Shown here one piece after another: positions 34,186-43,827 of a stretch of DNA of 64,000 nt. Position 1 is the stretch's first letter. Every line of letters starts with the position of its first letter. A program made the position numbers and the translations under genes. This DNA comes from Rhodococcus sp. 4CII (GTDB lineage Bacteria > Actinomycetota > Actinomycetes > Mycobacteriales > Mycobacteriaceae): the NCBI RefSeq assembly GCF_014256275.1, contig NZ_JACCFE010000002.1, positions 2,356,001-2,420,000 on the forward strand, written 5' to 3'. The notes below the pieces were generated by a model. The model was not told the DNA's origin. It saw only the letters and a list, made by a program, of their open reading frames with translations, and ran no database searches.

Positions 34186-34943
34186 GGGACGAACTCCACC
34201 TTCGATGCGGTCAACTTGCCGTCGACGTCGCTGATCGTCACCCGCATCCGGAAATCGCGCGGCGACGGGTCGGGCTGTTCCTTGCTGCTCACCATCGTCC
34301 GAGCGGCCACGAGGACGTTCGCCGAGATCGATGTCTCGGTTCCGTTCTCGACGCCCGCCTCGATGACCTCTCCCTCGGTGGTCACGTTCGCGTCCTGGAC
34401 GACACCGACGAAGGGATCCTCACGGCCCTGGAATTCTTCGAGGAACTGACCCGACGCTCCGGCGATGATCCGGTCGACGTCTTCCTTCGCGGTCTCGGGA
34501 TGGATGGTCGTCAGGTTGAGCACCGTCTGCCGGGCGGTGTCGACGAACGCCTGCCGGCGATCGTCCCGCTCACGTGCGGACCGGAGGTCGAGCAGCAGCA
34601 CCACCGCCGCGGCGACCAGCGCGACGATGACCACCGCCGTAACACCCCACGCGAGCAACGACTTCAGCGAGCGCTGCTGCTTCGGAGTGTCTGCCGCGGA
34701 AGCTTCGGGGGAGGCAGCCTTCGCCGTCGCGTCGTTTCCCGTCTCGTTCGCGGTGTGCGCGTCCACGGGCTTGGCGAGGACCACCGGCTTCGGGACCTCG
34801 GTCTCCCCCACCGGTGGGCCCGCGTGCCGGACGGCTCGTCGCCTGCTCCGCTCCCTCCCGGCGGTCGACTGCTCGGGGGAGTCGGTTGCGCGTTCGTCTG
34901 TGCTGGAACTCAAATCTGCTGACCTGTCATCATCGTCTGCCAC
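34182..34943 (-). CDS. Mce-associated membrane protein (mce4 operon)
   Basis: The 253-residue protein has a long polar N-terminal region of about 90 residues, rich in Ser, Glu and Arg. One membrane segment follows (LLAWGVTAVVIVALVAAAVV, about 95-115), then an outside domain with RRQAFVDTARQTVLNLTTI and SGQFLEEF that resembles its neighbour. The start is GTG at 34943, supported by AAAGGA six to seven bases upstream, and overlaps the mce4F end by 34 bp. Position matches Rv3493c. The role is support of the Mce4 complex at the cell envelope; the long disordered head is of unknown use. Confidence 0.87.
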   Translation of the reverse strand: MADDDDRSADLSSSTDERATDSPEQSTAGRERSRRRAVRHAGPPVGETEVPKPVVLAKPVDAHTANETGNDATAKAASPEASAADTPKQQRSLKSLLAWGVTAVVIVALVAAAVVLLLDLRSARERDDRRQAFVDTARQTVLNLTTIHPETAKEDVDRIIAGASGQFLEEFQGREDPFVGVVQDANVTTEGEVIEAGVENGTETSISANVLVAARTMVSSKEQPDPSPRDFRMRVTISDVDGKLTASKVEFVP

Positions 34944-36316
34944 GTCGAGTCCTTTCCCTGCACCGCCAGATCCGGTTGGGTGTACGTTCTTCCATCCGAA
35001 CCAATGAAGCTACCGGTGGCCGGGTCGTAGGGCACGGCCGCGACCGGTGCACCCGCGGCGCCTTCGTAGGAACTCGGAACGGCTGTGTACGAGGGTACAT
35101 CCGGCGGCATGATGGGCCCGTACGGCGGATTGTTGCCCGACGCCTCCCAGCCCTCCCGGCACGCCTCGACCGTCGGCGCGCGACGACCGGGGTATTCCAT
35201 GCACGGCAGGTTCCGCGCACCGCGGACCACCGACGGGTCGTCCGGGGCGGCCTTGCAGTACAGGTCGTTCGGGGTGGCGATCGGATCGGTCTGATCGCCC
35301 GACCGGCGTTGCTCCGGGGGGAGGAATCCCGTCGTGCACGCGGGCGGGTCGTGGAGCTGCAGAGCGAAGTCGACGATCGCGCCGTCCTCCACCGGACCGC
35401 CCTTGGCCGCGGTCACCAGCGCCGCCGTCAGCGGCGGGTAGATGACGAGGACCTGCTCGATGCTCTTGTTGTAGATCACCCCGACCTGGGCGACGCTCAC
35501 CAGATTCCGCAGCAGGATCGGCAGCGTCGGCTGGAGGTCCTGGAACAGCTGGGTGGCCTCCTGCGCGGCTCCCGGACCCTTCTCCAGCACCGACCGCAGA
35601 CTCGGGTCGCTCGCCCGCAACTGATCGGTGAACGTCACGAGGTCCTGGGTCCACGACCGGATGGCGTCGCTGCTGACGGTCTGGGTGTCGAGCAGCGGGC
35701 CGACCTGATCGATGAGGGCCTTGGTCGCGTCGCTGTTGGCGTCGGCCTCCTCGACGAACAGCCGGGCCGAGTCGATGAGCCTCTGCAGGTCGGGTCCGGA
35801 TCCGTTGAACGCGGTGAACGCCTCGTCGATCACCGTCTGCAACCGGGTGTCCGAGATGCTCGCCAGCAATTCGTCCGCTTGGTCGAGCATCTCGCCGACG
35901 TCCTGCGGAATGGTGGCTCGATCCAGCGGGATCACGTCACCGTTCGCGAGGTACGGACCGTCGGCGGCGGCTCGGGGGATCAGATCGACGTACTGCTCAC
36001 CGACCGCCGACACACTCTTCACCGCTGCGTCGACGTCGGCCGGGATCTTGTAGTCGCTGTCGAGCGACATCTTCGCTTCCACGCCCTCCGCCGTGAGCGC
36101 GACATTCTCGACGACACCGATGTTGGTGCCGCGGTAGGCGACGTTGGCGTGGGAGTAGAGCCCACCCGTCGACGGCAACTGGACGCTGACTTCGTAGCGT
36201 CCGACACCGAACAGCACCGGCACCTTCACGTACTGGATCGACATCACCACCAGTCCGATGACGGTGAGGATCGAGAAGATGATCAGCTGAGCCCGAACGA
36301 ATCCGGTCATTCTCAT
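34910..36316 (-). CDS. mce4F: Mce4F, substrate-binding subunit of the Mce4 sterol importer
   Basis: The 468-residue protein has an N-terminal membrane anchor (residues 7-30). An MCE/MlaD domain follows (YEVSVQLPSTGGLYSHANVA, GTNIGVVENVAL, residues about 40-120), then a long helical region to about 300, and a Pro/Cys-containing tail with CTTGFLPPEQRR and CMEYPGRRAP. Mce4A-F assemble in the envelope with YrbE4A/B to bring cholesterol to the membrane. The helical part probably forms a tunnel. It overlaps mce4E by four bases and the Mas gene by 34 bp. Confidence 0.95.
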   Translation of the reverse strand: MRMTGFVRAQLIIFSILTVIGLVVMSIQYVKVPVLFGVGRYEVSVQLPSTGGLYSHANVAYRGTNIGVVENVALTAEGVEAKMSLDSDYKIPADVDAAVKSVSAVGEQYVDLIPRAAADGPYLANGDVIPLDRATIPQDVGEMLDQADELLASISDTRLQTVIDEAFTAFNGSGPDLQRLIDSARLFVEEADANSDATKALIDQVGPLLDTQTVSSDAIRSWTQDLVTFTDQLRASDPSLRSVLEKGPGAAQEATQLFQDLQPTLPILLRNLVSVAQVGVIYNKSIEQVLVIYPPLTAALVTAAKGGPVEDGAIVDFALQLHDPPACTTGFLPPEQRRSGDQTDPIATPNDLYCKAAPDDPSVVRGARNLPCMEYPGRRAPTVEACREGWEASGNNPPYGPIMPPDVPSYTAVPSSYEGAAGAPVAAVPYDPATGSFIGSDGRTYTQPDLAVQGKDSTWQTMMTGQQI

Positions 36317-37536
36317 GGTGTCGGCGCCCCTCCCAGTTGCGGCGGAAGGCCGGGTATCTGTGGCAGTCCGGGTATCTGCGGAAGTCCCGGAATTACCGGC
36401 GGTGCCGGGGCCGGGGCCGGCTGCAAGGGTGCCTGCAGCGGATCGCCCGACTGTCCGGCGACGCCGGCGAGTGATCCCACCGCGCCCTCGACGCCGCCGA
36501 GTGATCCCCCGAGCCCGGTTCCGGTGAGGAAGTTGTTGTCGACGCGTGCGTTGGTCAGGTCGATCGTCATCATGAGGTTCGCGTAGTCGCCCTGAATCGC
36601 CTTGTCCATCGTCTTCATCGGGAAGGGATACGTGAGCATCAGGGTCAGCACCTGGGTCAGTGCGCTCCCGGAGTTGGCGAGTTCGCGCAGCACCGGGGTG
36701 AGGTTGCGGAGGTTCGTCTTCAGTTCCTCGCCGCTGCTCTCGACGAGGCGGCTCGCGGTGTCGCTGAGCTTGCCCACCTCGACCAGGGCGGTGGTGAGGT
36801 TCTGCCGCTGGTCGACGAGTACGTCGAGCGCGGGCGGGATGCCGTCGAGCGCCGCATCGAGGGTGGGCTTCTGCTCGTTGACGGTGCCGGACAACCGGTC
36901 GAGCCCCTCCATCGCGCCGATGATGTCTCCGCGCTGTTGATCGAGGCTGGTGACGAGCTGGTCGAGCTGCGGCAGTAGGTCGCGGATCGAGTCCTCCCGG
37001 CCGTCCAGGGTGGCGTTGAGTTCCTGGGTGATGTCGCGGATCTGGGCGATGCCGCCGCCGTTGAGCACCACCGACAACGACGACAGTGTCTGTTCGGTGG
37101 TCGGGTAGGCGCCCGCTCGCTCGATGGGGATGACGTCGCCGTCCTCGAGTGTGCCCTCGGGCGCGGTGTCGGTCGGCGGGGCAAGTTCGAGGTGTTGCGA
37201 GCCGAGGAGGCTGGTCTGGCCGATCTTGGCGGTCGCGTTGGCCGGCAGTTGGACGTCGCCGTTGATCGACACGGTGACCAGCGCATGCCAGTCCTGCACC
37301 TCGATACCCGTCACCGCTCCGACTGTCACGTCATTGACCCGGACCGGCGAGTTCTGCGACAGCGTCGTCACATTGGGCATCTGGATCTCCACGGTGTAGG
37401 CGTCGTCGCCCTGCCCCTCGGTGCCGGGCAGCGGGAGCGAGTTCAACCCTTCCCACTCGCACCCGGTCAGTGTCAGGGACAGCGTGATCGCCACCGCCGC
37501 GACGCCGCCGCGACGCACCCGTGTGCGCTTCGTCAT
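36313..37536 (-). CDS. mce4E: Mce4E, lipoprotein subunit of the Mce4 sterol importer
   Basis: The 407-residue protein has a signal peptide with a lipobox (SLTLTGC, Cys at about residue 23), as expected for the E subunit (LprN-type) of Mce systems. The MCE domain follows (YTVEIQMPNVTTLSQNSPVR), then a helical region. The tail is rich in proline and glycine with PGLPQIPGLPQIPGLPPQLG repeats. The start at 37536 overlaps the mce4D stop as ATGA; the frame stays open upstream but that part is not coding. It is lipid-anchored in the outer face of the membrane. Confidence 0.94.
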   Translation of the reverse strand: MTKRTRVRRGGVAAVAITLSLTLTGCEWEGLNSLPLPGTEGQGDDAYTVEIQMPNVTTLSQNSPVRVNDVTVGAVTGIEVQDWHALVTVSINGDVQLPANATAKIGQTSLLGSQHLELAPPTDTAPEGTLEDGDVIPIERAGAYPTTEQTLSSLSVVLNGGGIAQIRDITQELNATLDGREDSIRDLLPQLDQLVTSLDQQRGDIIGAMEGLDRLSGTVNEQKPTLDAALDGIPPALDVLVDQRQNLTTALVEVGKLSDTASRLVESSGEELKTNLRNLTPVLRELANSGSALTQVLTLMLTYPFPMKTMDKAIQGDYANLMMTIDLTNARVDNNFLTGTGLGGSLGGVEGAVGSLAGVAGQSGDPLQAPLQPAPAPAPPVIPGLPQIPGLPQIPGLPPQLGGAPTP

Positions 37537-38828
37537 CGCCCACCTCCCGGCTGCAGCAGATCGTTCAGGTCTCGGGGCACGTCCACAGTGGGCATCCCGG
37601 CGAGGGTGCCGGTCACCGGGGGCGCCGCGGTCCGCGGCGGGACGGAGCCCTCGAGACTCGGCGGGCTGTACTCGATCTGGTCGGGGAACGCATTCACACC
37701 CGTGGTCGGGTTGGTGAGGATGGGCAGGTAGTTCATCGTCAGCGAGTTCAAGACCGGCGACAGGTACTGGGTACACAGATCGGCACTTCGATTCGCCTCG
37801 TTGGCCTGCAGGCTCTGGATGGCACCGCACATGAAGTTGACGGGATTGCCGAAGTTCGACATGGAGATGGCACCGACGAGCGAACCCTGCGCCGGTTTGT
37901 AGATGTTGCTGAAATTGGCGAGCGCCGTGGGCGCGACGTGGAGGACCTGCTCGATCTGCGGCCTCTTGTCGGCGAGAACCTGGGTGGCGTCGGCCAGCCG
38001 CCCGACCTGCTCGCTGAGGGCGGCCCGGTTCTCCACCACGAACCGATTGACGTCACCGAGCGCGATGTCGAGATCGTTCAGTGCCGCCCCGAGTTCGTCG
38101 GAGTTGGTGGCGAGCATGTTCGACACCGACGCGAGCCGGCCCTCGAACTGGACGATCTGCTCGTTGCTCGACGACAGCGCGGCCACGAACGTCTGCAGGT
38201 TGCGGATGGTGGAGAAGAGGTCGGTGCGCCCGTCGGACAGCGTCCGCATGGTCTCCGACAGCTCGCGCAGCGTGCTCCGCAGCGATTCGCCGTTGCCGTC
38301 GAGATTGTCTGCGGCGGTGTCGATGAACGTGCCGAGGGAGCCCTGCGGGTCGGCCCCCTGCGGTCCGAGCGCCTCCGACAACTTGTTCAGTTCGGCCTTG
38401 ATCTCGTCCCACTCCACCGGCACCGCGGTGTGCTCGATCGGGATGCTCGCTCCGTCGCCCATCGTGGGCCCACCCGAATACACCGGCGTCAGCTGGACGA
38501 ACCGTCCCGACACCAGGCTGGGCGCGACGATGACGGCCTTGGCATCGGCCGGAATCTCGACGCTCTTCTTCACGTTCATGGTGACGCGGGCGAAATCGGC
38601 GCCGGGCTCGATCGAGTCGATCGTGCCTACCTTCACGCCGAGGACGCGGACGTCGTCACCCGAATACAGTCCGGTCGTCGTCGGGAAGTAGGCCGTGATC
38701 GTGTTCTGGAACAGCTTCGGCACGAACATCACGGCGGCGCCGACGACCAGCACCACCACGACTGCGGCGATGCCTCCGCGGATCAGCCACTTCTTCCGCG
38801 TGTTGGTGATTTCCGGGTTCGTCGTCAT
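37533..38828 (-). CDS. mce4D: Mce4D subunit of the Mce4 sterol importer
   Basis: The 431-residue protein has a membrane anchor (IRGGIAAVVVVLVVGAAVMF, residues about 16-36). An MCE domain follows (YFPTTTGLYSGDDVRVLGVK, VGTIDSIEPG), then helical repeats to about 330 and a proline-rich end. It is one of six Mce4 proteins that carry sterols across the mycolate envelope. Four-base overlaps on both sides show translational coupling in the operon. Confidence 0.94.
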   Translation of the reverse strand: MTTNPEITNTRKKWLIRGGIAAVVVVLVVGAAVMFVPKLFQNTITAYFPTTTGLYSGDDVRVLGVKVGTIDSIEPGADFARVTMNVKKSVEIPADAKAVIVAPSLVSGRFVQLTPVYSGGPTMGDGASIPIEHTAVPVEWDEIKAELNKLSEALGPQGADPQGSLGTFIDTAADNLDGNGESLRSTLRELSETMRTLSDGRTDLFSTIRNLQTFVAALSSSNEQIVQFEGRLASVSNMLATNSDELGAALNDLDIALGDVNRFVVENRAALSEQVGRLADATQVLADKRPQIEQVLHVAPTALANFSNIYKPAQGSLVGAISMSNFGNPVNFMCGAIQSLQANEANRSADLCTQYLSPVLNSLTMNYLPILTNPTTGVNAFPDQIEYSPPSLEGSVPPRTAAPPVTGTLAGMPTVDVPRDLNDLLQPGGGR

Positions 38829-39880
38829 CGTGGCGGTTCCCTCAGCTCGATGGACGGACCTGTCTGCAGATAGGCCTGGAGGTCGTTGGGGAGATGCTCC
38901 GGCCAGGTCACGGCATCACTCAAACCCTGGAGCAGATTGCCGATGCCGATGTTGTAGACGTACGCCATGAAGAACGGGCCGCTGCCGACCGATTCCCCGA
39001 GCTGGGTGGCGTACGGCGCGAGGCCGTCGAGGGCCTGCGAAATGTTGTCCTTGTTCCGCTGCAAGATCTCGACCACCGAGTTCAGCTTGTCGAGCGTCGG
39101 TTTCATCTGCTCCTCGTTGTCCTGGACCAGACCCGTCAGCTGCTGGGACACCGCGGAAATGTTGACGATCAGCTGACTGATCGCCGCGCGGCGGCGGTCG
39201 AGTTCGCCGAACAGCTGGTTCCCGTCCACGATGAGGGAGTTGATCTGCCCGCTGCGTTCGGCGAGGATTCCGGTCACGTTCTCCGCACGTGAGAGCAATT
39301 GCCGCAGGCTCTCGTCTCGCGAATTGATGCTCTCGGACAACCGCGTCAGGCCGTCGAGCGCGGTGCGCAGTTCGGGTGGCGTGTTCTCCAGCGCGCCGGA
39401 CATCGCATTCAACGCGTTGTTGACCTTGTCGGTGTCGAGTTCGGACACGGTGGTCGACAGGTCGCCGAGCGCGTCGTTGAGCGAGTACGGAGAGTTGGTG
39501 CGTTCCAAGGGAATCGTCGATCCCACTCGCATCGTGTCGTGCCCGAGCGGGGTGACGGCCAGGGATTTGCGCCCGAGGACCGTGTTGGTCTTGATGTTCG
39601 CCTCGGTGGCGTCGCCGAGCGCGATACCGTCCTGGATCGAGAACGTGACGAGCACGTTCTGATCGTCGAGTTCGACGTCGGCGACCTTACCGACATCGAC
39701 ACCGGCGAGGGTGACGGTGTCGCCGGCCATCAGGCCGCCCGCGTCCTCGAACACGGCCGAGTACTGCGTTCCGCCCGAGAGGAATTGCAGCTGATCGTAT
39801 TGCAGGGTCGCGATCACGATCATGCTCGCGACGGCGACACCGATGATGCCCACCTGTACGGGATTGCGCTCGCTCTTCAT
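38825..39880 (-). CDS. mce4C: Mce4C subunit of the Mce4 sterol importer
   Basis: The 351-residue protein starts MKSERNPVQVGIIGVAVASM and enters a membrane anchor. An MCE domain (TQYSAVFEDAGGLMAGDTVT, GVDVGKVADVEL) follows, with a helical region to the end. ATG at 39880 is chosen; a GTG five codons upstream also has GGGAGG nearby but almost no spacer. The stop overlaps mce4D by four bases. It is a component of the envelope sterol import complex. Confidence 0.93.
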   Translation of the reverse strand: MKSERNPVQVGIIGVAVASMIVIATLQYDQLQFLSGGTQYSAVFEDAGGLMAGDTVTLAGVDVGKVADVELDDQNVLVTFSIQDGIALGDATEANIKTNTVLGRKSLAVTPLGHDTMRVGSTIPLERTNSPYSLNDALGDLSTTVSELDTDKVNNALNAMSGALENTPPELRTALDGLTRLSESINSRDESLRQLLSRAENVTGILAERSGQINSLIVDGNQLFGELDRRRAAISQLIVNISAVSQQLTGLVQDNEEQMKPTLDKLNSVVEILQRNKDNISQALDGLAPYATQLGESVGSGPFFMAYVYNIGIGNLLQGLSDAVTWPEHLPNDLQAYLQTGPSIELREPPR

Positions 39881-39882
39881 GG

Positions 39883-40905
39883 CTACGGTGCACACCTCCC
39901 CGCCGTCTGTCCGCCCGGCATGTTGAGGAGCAGATCCGATCCGTCCGGGCCGGAGAACTTGAACTTCACTGTGCAGACATACATCTGGAAGAAGCTGCCG
40001 TACGTACCGATCCGGATGAGGCGGCGGTAGGCGGCGGGCAGATTCTGGAGGACCCAGTCCAGGTCGCCCTCCCCGGCCTGCAATTGAGTGGCGGTCCTAT
40101 CGGCCTCGGCGATCGTGCTCTGCAGCGGAGGCCGCGCGCCCTCGAGCAGGTTCGCGAGGTCCCCGGTGGCTCCCGCGATGCGGGGAATGGCGTCACCGAT
40201 CTGGTCGCGGTCCTGGGAGAGCCCGCTGACCAGCTGCTGCAGCTGGTCGAGCGTCGACCGGAACTGGTCGCCCCGGTCGTTGATCGTGCCGAGAACCTGG
40301 TTGAGGTTCGTGATCACCTCGCCGATCAACTGGTCCCGGTCCGCCAGGGTGTTCGTGAACGAACTCGTGCTACCGAGGAGGGAGACGAGTGTTCCGCCCT
40401 GTCCCTGGAACACCTGCACCAGAGCGTCGGACAGGTCGTTGACCTGCTGTGGGTCCAGTGCCCGCAGCAGCGGCTTGAACCCGCCCAGCAGGAGGTCGAG
40501 ATCGAGTGCGGGAGAGGTGTTCTCGACCGGAATCGAGCCACCGTCCGGCAAACGCTCCACCGATCCGGCGCCCTCGAGCAGTTCCATGTACCGGTCGCCG
40601 ACGAGATTCTCGTACCGCACAGTCGCCTTCGTCCCGTCGAACAGCGAATACTTGGTATCGACAGTGAAGTCGACGGCGGCCAGGTTGTCGTCGTCGATTT
40701 TCACGTTCTCGACGGCGCCGACGGGAACGCCGGCGATCCGCACCTTGTCGCCGGGCTTGAGTCCGGACACGTCCGTGAACGTGGCGTGGTAACCGTCGCT
40801 GCTACTGAAACGGTACTGGCTGAACACCAGGGCGAGACCGGCGAAGATCACCGACATCACCGTCGCGAAGATCAGCAGCTTGACCGTGGTGGCTCGCACA
40901 GTCAC
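39883..40905 (-). CDS. mce4B: Mce4B subunit of the Mce4 sterol importer
   Basis: The 340-residue protein has an anchor at residues 8-28 and an MCE domain (YHATFTDVSGLKPGDKVRIA, GVPVGAVENVKI). The helical region is rich in Leu and Gln, with coiled-coil character (DQLIGEVITNLNQVLGTIND). Two cysteines lie near the C-terminus. The start overlaps the mce4A stop as ATGA. The role is as part of the Mce4 cholesterol importer. Confidence 0.94.
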   Translation of the reverse strand: MTVRATTVKLLIFATVMSVIFAGLALVFSQYRFSSSDGYHATFTDVSGLKPGDKVRIAGVPVGAVENVKIDDDNLAAVDFTVDTKYSLFDGTKATVRYENLVGDRYMELLEGAGSVERLPDGGSIPVENTSPALDLDLLLGGFKPLLRALDPQQVNDLSDALVQVFQGQGGTLVSLLGSTSSFTNTLADRDQLIGEVITNLNQVLGTINDRGDQFRSTLDQLQQLVSGLSQDRDQIGDAIPRIAGATGDLANLLEGARPPLQSTIAEADRTATQLQAGEGDLDWVLQNLPAAYRRLIRIGTYGSFFQMYVCTVKFKFSGPDGSDLLLNMPGGQTAGRCAP

Positions 40906-42077
40906 TGCCCACCCTGCTCGGGGTACACACCCGCGAACAACAACTGGAACACCTTCGGCAGGTGCACCTGAACTTCCGTCGACGGCACGAAGGGCACCGT
41001 TCCGGTGTCGGCGACGACGAAGTTCGCGTGCACGCTGGGATCAGGATCGGGAAGACCGTGACAGTTCGGCCCTCCTGTCGCGTTCACTTTCGGCAGGTCC
41101 TTCGGGTAGGTGTACGGCGTCTGCCCGTACATGAAGCTGGCGCTCAGCGCGATCCCCGGCTGGTTGCCGCCGATGAGTTGTTCGGCGAGCGGGATCACCT
41201 TGTTCAGGCCGACGATGAAGCAGGAGATCTCGGGCGAGTACTCGGCGAGCAGATCCGTCGTCGGGATCAGCAGGTCGAGCGCGGAGTCCAGGTTCCGCTC
41301 GTTCTCGGTCAGTACGGTGTTGGCCGTGTCGGCCAGCCCGGTGACGTTGAGCAGCACCGCGTCCAGGTTGTCCTGTTCGTCGACGACGGTGCCGCTGGTG
41401 GCCGTCGCGTTGTCGAGCACCCGCAGCAGGTCCGGTGCGGTGTCGGCGTAGACGTCCGTGACCTGGGCGGCCTTGGACAGGTCTTGCTGCAGCTGAGGCA
41501 GACTCGGATTCATCTTCGCCAGGTAGCTGTCGCTCTGCTCGAGCAGCGCGCCGAGTTCGTCGCCCCGTCCGTGTAGCGCCGAGGAGATGGCGCCGAGCGT
41601 GGCGTTCAGCTTCTCCGGCTGCACCTTGGCCAGCACGTCGGAGAGGTGCTGGAAGACCGTGTTGAACTCGACGGTGACGTTGTCGGAGGCGATGACGGCA
41701 CCCGGCTGGAGATGGGTGGACGACGGATCCTCCGGCATCACGAAATTGACGTACTTCGCGCCGAACACGGTGGTGGACTTGATCTCCACGGTGGCATTCG
41801 ACGGAATCAGCGACATCATGTCGGGGTACATGGCGAGCTTCAACTCGGCACCGTCCGGCACGTGTTCGATGGCGCCGACGCGACCGACCTCGACACCGAG
41901 GAGCTTGACCTTGGCGTCGGGTTCCATCACCAGCCCCGAGCGATCCGAGGTGACGGTGACGGGCGTGGTCTCACTGAAGGTTCCGTTGAACATGGCGAGC
42001 GAAACGCCGATGATCGCGAGGAGACTCACGACGAGGACGAGTGCCGCGAGCTTCTTCTTCCCACCCGAATCAGTCAT
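40902..42077 (-). CDS. mce4A: Mce4A subunit of the Mce4 sterol importer
   Basis: The 391-residue protein has an anchor near residues 10-30 and an MCE domain (VTVTSDRSGLVMEPDAKVKL, GVEVGRVGAIEHV). A helical stretch to about 330 and a C-terminal segment with GGPNCHGLPDPDPS follow. This C-terminal segment is typical of MceA proteins. It is the first of the six Mce proteins in the operon, 12 bp after yrbE4B. It acts outside the plasma membrane in sterol uptake. Confidence 0.95.
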   Translation of the reverse strand: MTDSGGKKKLAALVLVVSLLAIIGVSLAMFNGTFSETTPVTVTSDRSGLVMEPDAKVKLLGVEVGRVGAIEHVPDGAELKLAMYPDMMSLIPSNATVEIKSTTVFGAKYVNFVMPEDPSSTHLQPGAVIASDNVTVEFNTVFQHLSDVLAKVQPEKLNATLGAISSALHGRGDELGALLEQSDSYLAKMNPSLPQLQQDLSKAAQVTDVYADTAPDLLRVLDNATATSGTVVDEQDNLDAVLLNVTGLADTANTVLTENERNLDSALDLLIPTTDLLAEYSPEISCFIVGLNKVIPLAEQLIGGNQPGIALSASFMYGQTPYTYPKDLPKVNATGGPNCHGLPDPDPSVHANFVVADTGTVPFVPSTEVQVHLPKVFQLLFAGVYPEQGGQ

Positions 42078-42089
42078 CGACCGGCACCC

Positions 42090-42941
42090 CTATCCCGACA
42101 AGTTGAAGTTGCCGGACCCGCCGTAGATGGCGAGCGAGATGAGCAGGGTGACGGTGACGACGGCGATCAGCGAGGAGCGCACCGCGTTGCCGACGGCCAC
42201 GCCGACACCGACCGGACCGCCCGAGGCGTTGAAGCCGTAGTAGGTGTGGATGAGCATAATCGCGATCGCCATGACGATGGCCTGGGCGAACGACCACAGG
42301 ATGTCCGTGGGTATCAGGAACGTCGAGAAGTAGTGGTCGTAGACACCGGACGACTGGTCGTACAGCACCACGGTCGCGAACCGGCTCGCCATGAACGATG
42401 CGATCACCGCCAGGGCATACAGCGGGATGATTGCGATCATTCCCGCCATCACGCGCGTGCTGACGAGGTACGGAATCGACGGGATCGCCATCGTCTCGAG
42501 CGCGTCGATCTCCTCGGAGACGCGCATCGCGCCGAGTTGCGCGGTGGAGCCGGCACCGATGGTCGCGGCGAGCCCGATGCCCGCGATGACCGGGGCCGCG
42601 ATGCGCACGTTGATGAACGCCGCGAAGAAGCCGGTGAGGGCTTCGACGCCGATGTTGCCGAGCGAGCTGTACCCCTGCACCGCGATGGTGCCGCCGGTGA
42701 ACAGTGTCAGGAAGCCGACGATCACGACGGTGCCGCCGATGACCGCGAGCGCTCCCGTGCCCATGCTGATCTCGGCGATGAGCCGCAGCGTCTCCCGCGG
42801 GTAGTGCATGATCGCGCGGGGTGCCGAGCCGATGGCACGCGCGAAGAACAGCGCCTGCTCACCGAGCCGGTCGATCGAGCGGGACGCCGACGCGAACCGT
42901 TTGCGAGTTCGGGGAAAGCGCCCGGCCGCCGCTAGTGCCAT
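42090..42941 (-). CDS. yrbE4B: YrbE4B, MlaE-type permease of the Mce4 importer
   Basis: The 283-residue protein has about five to six membrane helices and the MlaE family core: a GAGSTAQLGAMRVSEEIDAL block near residue 135, with the conserved Glu-rich cytoplasmic loop that meets the ATPase MceG. ALETMAIPSIPYLVSTRVMA follows. It pairs with YrbE4A (SupB and SupA in Rhodococcus) as the membrane part of the ABC-type sterol importer. No ATPase gene is in this window; MceG is normally encoded elsewhere. Confidence 0.95.
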   Translation of the reverse strand: MALAAAGRFPRTRKRFASASRSIDRLGEQALFFARAIGSAPRAIMHYPRETLRLIAEISMGTGALAVIGGTVVIVGFLTLFTGGTIAVQGYSSLGNIGVEALTGFFAAFINVRIAAPVIAGIGLAATIGAGSTAQLGAMRVSEEIDALETMAIPSIPYLVSTRVMAGMIAIIPLYALAVIASFMASRFATVVLYDQSSGVYDHYFSTFLIPTDILWSFAQAIVMAIAIMLIHTYYGFNASGGPVGVGVAVGNAVRSSLIAVVTVTLLISLAIYGGSGNFNLSG

Positions 42942-42961
42942 CTACTCCACCACCATGTCGA

Positions 42962-43726
42962 TCACCCTGCCGTCAGCTTGATGCCGACGGCGGTGACGAG
43001 GACGTTGACCACGAACAGGGCCATGAACGAGAACACGACGGTCTGGTTGACGGCGTCTCCGACGCTCTTCGCGCCACCCTTGACGTTGAGGCCGAGGTAG
43101 GCGGCGACGAGCCCGGCGATCATGCCGAACAGACCGGCTTTGACTTCCGAGATGACGAGCTCACCGAATCCGGTGAGTAGGGTGATCCCGTTGACGAACG
43201 CACCCGGGTTGACGTCCTGGATGTAGACCGAGAAGACGAAACCGCCGAGGATGCCGATGGTGCAGACGAGCCCGTTGAGGAGCAGGGCCACGACTGTCGA
43301 CGCGAGCACTCGGGGGACGACCAGCCGGTGGATCGGATTGATGCCCAGCACACGCATCGCATCGATCTCCTCGCGGATGGTGCGGGCCGAGAGGTCTGCG
43401 CAGATGGCGGTGGCTCCCGCGCCCGCCACGATGAGCACGGTGACGATGGGACCCACCTGGGTCACGGTGCCGAGGGCGGCGCCGGCTCCACTGAGGTCGG
43501 CCGCGCCGATCTCGCGGAGGAGGATGTTGATCGTGAAGCTCACCAGAACCGTGAAGGGGATGGCCACCAGAACCGTCGGCACCATCGAGACCCGGGCGAC
43601 GAACCACGCCTGGTCGACGAACTCGCGGCGCTGGAAGGGCCTCGAAAAGACTGCCCTCAACGTCTCGCCCGACATCGTGAAGAACCCGCCGACCGCACGC
43701 AACGGCACCTCGAGGAGGTCTACCAT
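42962..43726 (-). CDS. yrbE4A: YrbE4A, MlaE-type permease of the Mce4 importer
   Basis: The 254-residue protein is the first gene of the operon. It has the MlaE-type loop GAGATAICADLSARTIREEI followed by DAMRVLGINPIHRLVVPRVL, with about five membrane helices around it. GAGGAGGG lies just upstream of the ATG. A KstR-like site lies 87 bp before the start, so the whole mce4 operon is expected to be switched on by sterol intermediates. It corresponds to Rv3501c and SupA. Confidence 0.95.
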   Translation of the reverse strand: MVDLLEVPLRAVGGFFTMSGETLRAVFSRPFQRREFVDQAWFVARVSMVPTVLVAIPFTVLVSFTINILLREIGAADLSGAGAALGTVTQVGPIVTVLIVAGAGATAICADLSARTIREEIDAMRVLGINPIHRLVVPRVLASTVVALLLNGLVCTIGILGGFVFSVYIQDVNPGAFVNGITLLTGFGELVISEVKAGLFGMIAGLVAAYLGLNVKGGAKSVGDAVNQTVVFSFMALFVVNVLVTAVGIKLTAG

Positions 43727-43813
43727 CCGCCCTCCTCGTCCATGATCGCGCCCAGCACCGACTGTCAGTTCGAGCCCAGCCCCCCAACGGTCTGTGACTC
43801 AGGTCATATTAAC

Positions 43814-43827
43814 TAGAACGTGTTCAC
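43814..43827. promoter_or_regulatory. KstR operator before the mce4 operon
   Basis: TAGAACGTGTTCAC matches TnnAACnnGTTnnA except for the last base. It is 87 bp upstream of yrbE4A. The inner AGAACGTGTTC is close to a perfect palindrome. Confidence 0.7.

Noticed and set aside
36370..36400. Short tandem repeat in the mce4E 3' end
   Set aside because: It encodes the proline-rich GLPQIP tail of Mce4E and is explained by the protein.
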